From Bacteroidota bacterium (lineage in GTDB: Bacteria > Bacteroidota > Bacteroidia > JACCXN01): a stretch of DNA of 64,000 nucleotides. The translations under genes and the position numbers were made by a program. Under the pieces are notes generated by a model. That model was not told where the DNA came from and ran no database searches. It was given only the letters and a program-made list of their open reading frames with translations. The stretch spans positions 62,001 through 126,000 of the forward strand of contig JACCXN010000009.1 of the NCBI GenBank assembly GCA_013696965.1, read 5' to 3'. The first letter of the stretch is position 1, and each line of letters starts with the position of its first letter. Below are positions 57,880-64,000 of the stretch, piece by piece.

Positions 57880-59076
57880 CTAGATTAATTTTTTCACAGA
57901 AGACTTATCAGTCAAAGAAAAATTTTCCAAATCCGGGTTTTGAATTAAGTTCAATCCCGGATTTTTTCCTTTTTCAAGTGAGCCCAAAGTTTTAAAACCT
58001 AAAAAATCAGCACCGTTTAAAGTAGCCCATTTTATCATTTCATCTAAAGGTATCTCTGGGAAACTCTTTGAAATGGTTTTTATCTCATTCAATATAGACA
58101 ATGAACCATTTGAGGCAAGACTATCGGTTCCAAGAGTTAATCTTAGCCCTGCTTTAATAAATTTATCTATTGGGGGCAATTTGCCTTCTATATACATATT
58201 GGCTCCAGGGCATAAGCACCACCAGACCATTTTGCTGTAATTGTTAACCCATTTCAAATCTTGCTCTGCTGTAAAAGTATTGTGCACCAATAGTATTTTA
58301 TTGCAAACCGGAAGCTGAACAAGTACGGTAGGAAGAGAATTAAATCCAGAGGGTTTCCATTGGCTAAAATCCAGTGAAAACATTTCCAGCATTTCCCTTA
58401 TTTTTCCCTTACCTGTTAAAAACAATAGATTTTCATCCTCAGATTCCTGGTTATGCATGGACAACAATCCGTTTTCCAAATAACAGCTATCCCCTATTTT
58501 CTTAAATAACTTCTCAGAAACTGAATAGGGTGCATGTGGTACAATAGAGGCACATGCATTAAATTTATTATTTCCCAGTTGATAATACTCCTGTTTTAAC
58601 GAATGTGCCTGCTTAAAAATAAGATCTGCTTTTTCAGAATCAAATCCAAATACTTCTATAAATGTATGATAAAGGATGCTGCTGTTTGATTTTAATTTAA
58701 AGGAATGGTTGGAGTTGGAGACATCACCTACTGCCACAATTCCTTCCCTTATCATTTCTTCTTCTGCAGTTTTTATGGCAAGCTGAATAAAATCATCAGC
58801 TTGATTTCTTTTTTGTTGAAGTTCCCGAACAAAAGCAGGAAGCCCTAAAGATGGTGTAATCTTGTTTTTAAGATGAGATAATTCAAGATGGCAATGTGTA
58901 TTAATAAAGCCAGGACATATTATTCCCTCATGCTTTTCAACTCCCTCAATGGAATAACCTTTAGCTTGAGGGGATATCACATCTAAAATAGTCCCGTCAT
59001 CGTGAATTATTACAACTCCATTTTCAATTGGAGAGGAAGAAACAGGCAGAATATAATTGGCTGAGAACTTACGCAT
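57880..59076 (-). CDS. Amidohydrolase (ATZ/TRZ/aminodeoxyfutalosine-deaminase type)
   Basis: A 398-residue metal-dependent hydrolase. The first metal pair is in NTHCHLEL (about 60-67), then PHAPYSVS, HNQESEDE and HNTFTAEQ supply other ligands and GTDSLASNGSL holds the Asp. This layout is close to the deaminase group that includes S-adenosylhomocysteine, 5'-methylthioadenosine and aminodeoxyfutalosine deaminases. With ubiX in the window a futalosine-menaquinone role is conceivable, but mqn genes are not visible. Specific substrate unknown. Confidence 0.85.
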   Translation of the reverse strand: MRKFSANYILPVSSSPIENGVVIIHDDGTILDVISPQAKGYSIEGVEKHEGIICPGFINTHCHLELSHLKNKITPSLGLPAFVRELQQKRNQADDFIQLAIKTAEEEMIREGIVAVGDVSNSNHSFKLKSNSSILYHTFIEVFGFDSEKADLIFKQAHSLKQEYYQLGNNKFNACASIVPHAPYSVSEKLFKKIGDSCYLENGLLSMHNQESEDENLLFLTGKGKIREMLEMFSLDFSQWKPSGFNSLPTVLVQLPVCNKILLVHNTFTAEQDLKWVNNYSKMVWWCLCPGANMYIEGKLPPIDKFIKAGLRLTLGTDSLASNGSLSILNEIKTISKSFPEIPLDEMIKWATLNGADFLGFKTLGSLEKGKNPGLNLIQNPDLENFSLTDKSSVKKLI

Positions 59077-59142
59077 TCATTAATATTATCTACAATAGAC
59101 AAAGATAATCACTGTTATGATGATATGTACCGTGCAAATTTA

Positions 59143-59150
59143 TAATTTTG
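59143..59150 (+). promoter_or_regulatory. -7 element directly before rlmN
   Basis: TAATTTTG matches TAnnTTTG and ends 6 bases before the ATG at 59157, so the transcript may begin at or next to the start codon (leaderless). It also argues against the in-frame TTG start at 59148, which overlaps the element. Confidence 0.45.
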
Positions 59151-59156
59151 TATTTA

Positions 59157-60215
59157 ATGATACCCACAAAAACAACAGATATAAGAGCTTTGACTCTGGA
59201 AATGCTTGAGGTTTTTTTTATTTCTAATGAAGAAAAAAAATTTCGTGCAAAACAGGTATATGAATGGCTTTGGAAAAAATCAGCCAGAAGTTTTGATGAA
59301 ATGACTAACCTTTCAAAGGAAATCAGGGAGCTTCTTAAAGCTAATTTTGTAATTCAGGCTGTTAATGTTGATGAACAACAAAAAAGCAAGGATGGTACAA
59401 TTAAGAATGCATTCAAATTATTTGATGGAAATGTGGTGGAGGGAGTATTAATTCCTACAAAAAACAGAATGACCGCTTGTATTTCATCCCAGGTAGGATG
59501 TAGTTTGACTTGTAAATTCTGTGCAACGGGCAGACTTGATAGATTAAGAAATCTTAATGCTGATGAAATATATGATCAGGTAGTTTTAATACGAAATCAA
59601 GCTGAGGAAAATTACAATTTGCCCCTTACCAATATTGTTTATATGGGAATGGGGGAACCCTTGCTAAATTACAGGAATGTACTTGAATCAGTAGAGAAAA
59701 TCACTTCTCCTGAGGGTTTGAATATATCGGCACAACGCATTACTATTTCAACAGCTGGTATAGCTAAAATGATTAAAAAATTAGGTGATGATCAGGTTAA
59801 ATTTAATCTTGCACTTTCCCTTCATGCTGCAAATGATGAAAAGCGTAGCAAAATTATGCCTATAAATGAGCAAAATTCTATTGATGCACTTGCTGAAGCC
59901 CTCAAATATTTTTATGAAAAAACCAATACTCGTGTTACTTATGAGTATATAATTTTTAAGGATTTTAATGATACTTTACAAGATGCCAGGGAACTTGCAG
60001 CGTTTTGTAAACACATTCCCTGTAAAGTGAATATTATTGAGTACAATAGTATTGATGATGGAGAATTTCAACAGACAACTGACTCCAGGTTGAAATCATT
60101 TGTTGAGTACCTTGAAAAACACAGGGTAATTGTAAATGTTCGCAGAAGCCGCGGAAAGGATATAGATGCGGCATGTGGCCAACTGGCCAATAAAAACACT
60201 GCCGTTAAAAAGTAA
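59157..60215 (+). CDS. rlmN: 23S rRNA/tRNA adenine C2-methyltransferase RlmN
   Basis: RlmN is a radical-SAM enzyme that methylates A2503 in 23S rRNA and A37 in some tRNAs. From ATG 59157 it has 352 residues. The radical-SAM cysteines are Cys115, Cys119 and Cys122 in CSLTCKFCATG; MGMGEPLLN and the SLHAANDEKR loop are intact, and the methyl-carrying Cys is in the C-terminal part (AACGQL). A TTG three codons upstream is rejected because it overlaps the -7 element. Confidence 0.95.
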   Translation: MIPTKTTDIRALTLEMLEVFFISNEEKKFRAKQVYEWLWKKSARSFDEMTNLSKEIRELLKANFVIQAVNVDEQQKSKDGTIKNAFKLFDGNVVEGVLIPTKNRMTACISSQVGCSLTCKFCATGRLDRLRNLNADEIYDQVVLIRNQAEENYNLPLTNIVYMGMGEPLLNYRNVLESVEKITSPEGLNISAQRITISTAGIAKMIKKLGDDQVKFNLALSLHAANDEKRSKIMPINEQNSIDALAEALKYFYEKTNTRVTYEYIIFKDFNDTLQDARELAAFCKHIPCKVNIIEYNSIDDGEFQQTTDSRLKSFVEYLEKHRVIVNVRRSRGKDIDAACGQLANKNTAVKK

Positions 60216-60353
60216 TTGTTTAATATTATCTCAATAATATAATTTCGATAGCTTTATTAAAAATAAGAAGTACATAATTACGTTTAAAAATTGCATTAAA
60301 AAGCTTGCTATTAGTGCTTTTTAATGCGGACGAAATTAAAACTCTCATTTCAA

Positions 60354-62027
60354 ATGAAAACTACCCTCCTTCCTATTGTTCTTTTTTTAATTTGTTTTGG
60401 GGCATTTTCTCAAGATGTTAAAGTAAAATGGGGACAAGATTACAAAATCCCAAAAAAATCATTTATAAAAAAAATAATTGGGGAGGATGAAAAAGGTTTT
60501 TATTTGCTTCGAAACCAAGGACAAACAAGGTCAAAAGAAGGGGAATTGTTTTTAGAAAGGTATTCCAACGATAATGTAAGCTTGCAAAGTTCGAACATGA
60601 TTCTTGTTCCTAAAATTAAGGGTGAAAGTGTAAAATACGAGCAGCTTTTTTACATCAATGAAAAGCTCTTATTATTTACTTCTTTTTATGATAAGGAAGC
60701 TGGAACAAATACAGTTTATGCCCAATATTTAGATGAGATTGGTAGAGGAGTATCTGAATTAATCCGAATTAATGAAATACATACCCTTCAAAAAAAGAAT
60801 ACAGGAAGTTTTGAGATTGTACTTTCTGAAGATAATTCAAAGATTCTTGTTTGTAGCAATGAGCCTTTTGAGAATTATGCCAATGAAAAAATAGCGTATA
60901 CTGTTTTAGATGTTGATTTAAATAAAATTTGGTCAACAGAACTGGAAATGCCCTATTCAGGAAGGGAGTTAAGTATTACAAATCATATAGTTGATAATTT
61001 TGGAAATGCTCATATGCTTGCCAAGGTTAACATGAAACCCGAGAAAGCCGAAAAAAAGCAGGCAGATTATTTTTACACTATTCTTTCCTATTTTTATTCA
61101 GATGATATTGTAAAAGAGTATGAGGTAAGTATTAAGGATAAATCCGTTTCAGATATAGCATTCAAATTGAGTGGTTCGGGAGAATTAGTGGCAGCAGGCT
61201 TTTACTCAAATACAACAAAGGGCCAATCTAATTCCAATACTAATTTCGGTTTTTCCAGTGTATCCTACCAGGAGCAAAAGAGCCTGATTGCCGGTTCCTT
61301 TTATTTAAAAATTGACCTTTCAACCCAAAAAGTAACCGCAAGGGGCATAAAAGAGTTTGACAGAAGTTTTTTGGGAGAATTTATGAATGAGCGGAGCATT
61401 GATAAGGGCAAAGAACTTTTCAGTTACCTTATTGATCATTTTGTAATAAGAGAAGATGGTGGAGCTATTTTGGCGGGAGAACAGTATTATTCTACCATGG
61501 TATGTAATTATGATCCCAGAACAGGGATTCGCAATTGCAATTACCATTATTATTTCAATGATATTGTAATTGTGAATATAAATCCTGACGGATCCATTGC
61601 CTGGACAAGGAAAATTCCCAAAAAACAACATTCCATAAATGATCATGGTTTTTACTCCTCCTATATATTTGCTTACGACAATTCAACAATTTCTATTGTT
61701 TTTAATGATCATATAAGAAACATAGTACCTGAGAAAGGGAAAAACATAAAGTACATGAATAATCCAAGAAAGGCTGTTGTAGCACTTGTTACTGTTGATG
61801 AATCTGGGAAAGTAAAAAAATCCCCGTTGTTTGCTGCAAGGGATCAAAAAGTTATTGTAAGGCCTAAAGTGTTTTCTCAAGTAAAAATTGATCAGGCAAT
61901 TATTTATGGCCAAAAGAAAAACACCTATAAAATGGGTAAAATGACCTTTTTGTCATCCAAAAATGCAAATGAAGAAAAAAAGCAGAGCGGATACCTGGAA
62001 AATCGAAATTCAGAGGATGGTGATTGA
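60354..62027 (+). CDS. Hypothetical exported protein
   Basis: A 557-residue exported protein I do not recognise. ATG 60354 is preferred over 60324 because it gives a compact signal peptide ending at GAFSQD. The body is rich in strands with repeated phrases of the form '...LLFTSFYDKE', 'SKILVCSNEP', 'YSGRELSITNH', suggestive of a beta-propeller or similar repeat fold; one Cys-containing turn (MVCNYDPRTGIRNCNYHYYFND) stands near residue 400. No sorting domain is visible. Neighbours (rlmN, polyprenyl synthase) do not help. Confidence 0.75.
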   Translation: MKTTLLPIVLFLICFGAFSQDVKVKWGQDYKIPKKSFIKKIIGEDEKGFYLLRNQGQTRSKEGELFLERYSNDNVSLQSSNMILVPKIKGESVKYEQLFYINEKLLLFTSFYDKEAGTNTVYAQYLDEIGRGVSELIRINEIHTLQKKNTGSFEIVLSEDNSKILVCSNEPFENYANEKIAYTVLDVDLNKIWSTELEMPYSGRELSITNHIVDNFGNAHMLAKVNMKPEKAEKKQADYFYTILSYFYSDDIVKEYEVSIKDKSVSDIAFKLSGSGELVAAGFYSNTTKGQSNSNTNFGFSSVSYQEQKSLIAGSFYLKIDLSTQKVTARGIKEFDRSFLGEFMNERSIDKGKELFSYLIDHFVIREDGGAILAGEQYYSTMVCNYDPRTGIRNCNYHYYFNDIVIVNINPDGSIAWTRKIPKKQHSINDHGFYSSYIFAYDNSTISIVFNDHIRNIVPEKGKNIKYMNNPRKAVVALVTVDESGKVKKSPLFAARDQKVIVRPKVFSQVKIDQAIIYGQKKNTYKMGKMTFLSSKNANEEKKQSGYLENRNSEDGD

Positions 62028-62038
62028 CATAATTAAGT

Positions 62039-62046
62039 TAATTTTG
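62039..62046 (+). promoter_or_regulatory. -7 element upstream of the polyprenyl synthase gene
   Basis: TAATTTTG, exact TAnnTTTG match, 37 bases before the ATG. The only TTG nearby gives a 12-base gap, too short. Confidence 0.35.
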
Positions 62047-62083
62047 CAAGGAAATTAAAAAACAGAATCTGCCTACTCATTTC

Positions 62084-63058
62084 ATGCTGAATTTAAAAGA
62101 AATAAAAGCTCCCATTGCAAGCGAAATGTCTGAATTTGAAATAAAATTCAAAGACTCAATGAAAAGCTCAGTTCCTTTGCTGGATAAAATTACCCATTAC
62201 ATAGTAAAGCGCAAAGGCAAACAAATGAGACCTATGTTTGTTTTTTTATCGGCAAAGCTTTGTGGGGGAATTAATGATTCATCTTTCAGGGCAGCCTCTT
62301 TGATTGAATTATTGCACACTGCTACTCTTGTTCATGATGATGTTGTGGATGATGCCAATATGCGAAGGGGTTTTTTCTCAATAAATGCCTTATGGAAAAA
62401 CAAGATTGCAGTTTTAGTGGGAGATTTCCTTTTGTCTAAAGGCTTGTTGTTATCCGTTGACAACAACGACTTCAGACTTTTAGGGATTGTAGCTAATGCA
62501 GTGAGGGAAATGAGCGAAGGCGAACTTTTGCAAATAGAAAAAGCAAGGAAATTGGATATTCAAGAGCCTGTTTATTTTGAGATAATACGGCAAAAAACAG
62601 CTTCTCTTATTGCATCATGTTGCGCCTGTGGTGCTGCCTCTGCCGGTGCTGATGAAAAAACGATAAAGCTAATGAATGATTTTGGTGAAAATACCGGAAT
62701 AGCTTTTCAAATAAAAGATGATCTCTTTGACTATGGAAATGGTGAGAATACCGGAAAACCATCTGGCATTGACATTAAAGAGAAAAAAATGACACTCCCC
62801 TTGATTTTTGCCTTAAGCAAGGCTTCCTCTGAAGACAAAAAAAGGATAATCAATATTATTAAAAATCACAATGAGGATCCAATTCGGGTTGCCGAAGTGA
62901 TTAATTACGTTTTAAAGAGCGGAGGAATTGAATATGCACGTGAAAAAATGAACGAGTACAAAGCAAAAGCATTGCAGCTGCTAAACGAAATGAATGACTG
63001 CCAGGCAAGAACTTCCCTTGAACAACTCGTACGGTATACAACTGAACGTGACAGATAA
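62084..63058 (+). CDS. Polyprenyl diphosphate synthase
   Basis: An isoprenyl chain-elongating enzyme that makes the side chain of menaquinone. The 324-residue product has the two Asp-rich motifs: LVHDDVVDDANMRRG (first, DDxxD) and FQIKDDLFDYG (second). Basic KGKQMRP near residue 45 binds the diphosphate. Chain length cannot be read reliably. The MORN lipoprotein starts 8 bases after the stop, in the same orientation. Confidence 0.94.
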   Translation: MLNLKEIKAPIASEMSEFEIKFKDSMKSSVPLLDKITHYIVKRKGKQMRPMFVFLSAKLCGGINDSSFRAASLIELLHTATLVHDDVVDDANMRRGFFSINALWKNKIAVLVGDFLLSKGLLLSVDNNDFRLLGIVANAVREMSEGELLQIEKARKLDIQEPVYFEIIRQKTASLIASCCACGAASAGADEKTIKLMNDFGENTGIAFQIKDDLFDYGNGENTGKPSGIDIKEKKMTLPLIFALSKASSEDKKRIINIIKNHNEDPIRVAEVINYVLKSGGIEYAREKMNEYKAKALQLLNEMNDCQARTSLEQLVRYTTERDR

Positions 63059-63066
63059 TTAAAAAG

Positions 63067-63483
63067 ATGAAAAAACTGCTCATTTTACTTATTCCTTTTT
63101 TATTGGTCTTTTTTTCATGCAATCAATCGCAAATTGCTGAAGAAAGAAATGAAACACCACTTGAAACTTCTCCTGAATTAAAAACAGAGGTTATTAAATC
63201 AGGTGAGATGGCATTGCATAAAACATTTTATAAAAACGGACAGCTTAGAATACAGGGAAATATGCTCAATGGAAAAAGAGAAGGCAAATGGGTTTCTTTT
63301 TATGAAGATGGAATGCCCTGGAGTGAGACTTGGTTTGATAAAGGAAGAAAACATGGGAGCACCACTACATGGAATTCTGACGGAAAAAAGTATTATGAAG
63401 GCCATTTTGAAAACAATAAGGAATCAGGAAAATGGACTTATTGGGATGAAAACGGTAGTGTAATTAAAGAGGTTGAATATTAG
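63067..63483 (+). CDS. MORN-repeat (YwqK-like) lipoprotein
   Basis: A 138-residue lipoprotein (lipobox FFSC, Cys18). The mature part holds MORN-type repeats: FYKNGQLRIQGNMLNGKREGKW, FYEDGMPWSETWFDKGRKHG, TWNSDGKKYYEGHFENNKESGKW, YWDENG, the pattern of the so-called YwqK antitoxin family. A toxin partner is not seen, so the antitoxin label of databases should not be taken as function. It lies right after the polyprenyl synthase. Confidence 0.85.
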   Translation: MKKLLILLIPFLLVFFSCNQSQIAEERNETPLETSPELKTEVIKSGEMALHKTFYKNGQLRIQGNMLNGKREGKWVSFYEDGMPWSETWFDKGRKHGSTTTWNSDGKKYYEGHFENNKESGKWTYWDENGSVIKEVEY

Positions 63484-63536
63484 GATCTTCCCTCTTTTTC
63501 AGGTTTTTGTGGTAATTGATTTCTTTAAAAACATTT

Positions 63537-63560
63537 AGAGCGTTGCGGGCTCTTTTTTTT
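63537..63560 (+). terminator. Short hairpin plus T-run after the MORN gene
   Basis: AGAGC and GCTCT (63537-63541, 63549-63553) flank a 7-base loop and an eight-T tract. The stem is short, so it is a modest terminator. Confidence 0.45.
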
Positions 63561-63564
63561 ATGA

Positions 63565-64000
63565 TCAAAAATCCATTTCCACCATTACCGGACAATGATC
63601 AGAGTGAATAGCATCAGGTAAAATATAAGAACTTTTAAGTTTATCTTTTAAATTTTCAGTTACCAAATGGTAATCAATGCGCCATCCCAAATTTTTGACT
63701 CTGGCATTTGCTCTATAACTCCACCAGGTGTATTGATGAGCATCTGTATTAAAATGCCTAAAGGAATCCAAAAAACCAGAATTGATAAATCCATCAAACC
63801 AAGCTCTTTCTTCAGGAAGAAAGCCAGAAGTTTTTGCATTGCTTTTTGGATTATGTATATCAATATGTTTATGGCAAATATTGTAATCTCCGCAAATAAT
63901 TAATTTAGGCCTGGTAATCTTTAGCTTTTCAATGTATTCAGAAAAATCTTCAAGCCATTCCATTTTAAAAGCTTGTCTTAAATCACCACTTGATCCTGAA
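63565..64000 (-). CDS. xth: Exodeoxyribonuclease III (C-terminal part, N-terminus outside window)
   Basis: Exonuclease III is the AP endonuclease of base excision repair. The frame is open to the window edge, showing about 145 C-terminal residues. Catalytic residues are visible: IICGDYNICHKHID (the Asp-Tyr-Asn core), WWSYRANARVKNLGWRIDYHL (about residues 84-104 from the visible ATG, Trp/Arg/Asp), and the terminal SDHCPVMVEMD with the Ser-Asp-His. An internal ATG at 63963 is not the true start because the frame continues upstream with GSSGDLRQAFK. Confidence 0.93.
   Translation of the reverse strand, partial: SGSSGDLRQAFKMEWLEDFSEYIEKLKITRPKLIICGDYNICHKHIDIHNPKSNAKTSGFLPEERAWFDGFINSGFLDSFRHFNTDAHQYTWWSYRANARVKNLGWRIDYHLVTENLKDKLKSSYILPDAIHSDHCPVMVEMDF

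Noticed and set aside
63067-63483. Antitoxin of a toxin-antitoxin pair
   Set aside because: The product is a lipoprotein made of MORN repeats and no toxin-like gene is adjacent.

Overview
This AT-rich 64 kb window is a piece of a Bacteroidota chromosome, probably from a gliding or free-living Flavobacteriia/Cytophagia/Sphingobacteriia-type lineage. The evidence is a complete gldK-gldL-gldM-gldN-gldO cluster with a PorP/SprF gene, a large part of sprA, four secreted proteins with type IX secretion (T9SS) C-terminal sorting domains, TAnnTTTG-type -7 promoter elements, and many Gln-ending signal peptides (AQ, SQ). I found no tRNA, rRNA, CRISPR array, insertion sequence or prophage. The base composition looks even throughout. 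It reads as core chromosome with small lineage-specific inserts.

Layout. 1-8.4 kb: sprA (C-terminal part cut off by the window), ruvA and a malic enzyme, all on the minus strand. 8.5-17.8 kb: a zinc-less sirtuin, three T9SS cargo proteins, then TlpA, a DUF6029-like barrel and an Omp28-like lipoprotein (three CxxC thioredoxin-fold proteins in succession), an outer-membrane barrel and ubiX. 17.9-23 kb: a 61-residue orphan protein, queG, ruvB, another barrel, and a PhoR/PhoB-type two-component pair. 23.3-29.3 kb: a T9SS cargo protein, a small membrane protein, an overlapping four-gene cluster (LolA-like protein, YidD with a signal peptide, two TPR proteins with a TM2-like tail), a ChaN-like protein and tag. 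29.4-42 kb (minus strand): an ABC-F protein, the gldO-gldN-gldM-gldL-gldK block, porP/sprF, an arginase-fold protein that has lost three of six metal ligands, and topA. 42.3-51.3 kb (plus strand): miaB, a sigma-54 activator, lptE, a TPR protein, secG, groES-groEL and an orphan peptide-binding lipoprotein. 51.4-64 kb: cyanophycin synthetase without a visible cyanophycinase, a small charged protein, a DUF892 ferritin-like protein, an OmpA lipoprotein, a DUF4468 protein, an amidohydrolase, rlmN, an unknown secreted protein, a polyprenyl diphosphate synthase, a MORN-repeat lipoprotein and part of exodeoxyribonuclease III.

How it fits together. SecG exports precursors, TlpA and Omp28-like proteins may handle thiols in the envelope, GldLM powers and GldKN/O scaffolds the T9SS, and SprA is the outer-membrane pore. 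The four sorting-domain proteins are likely cargo. The parts most worth a second look are the secreted-YidD cluster, the pseudo-ureohydrolase between topA and the gld block, the terminator that separates gldN from gldO, and a structured repeat upstream of the DUF892 gene.
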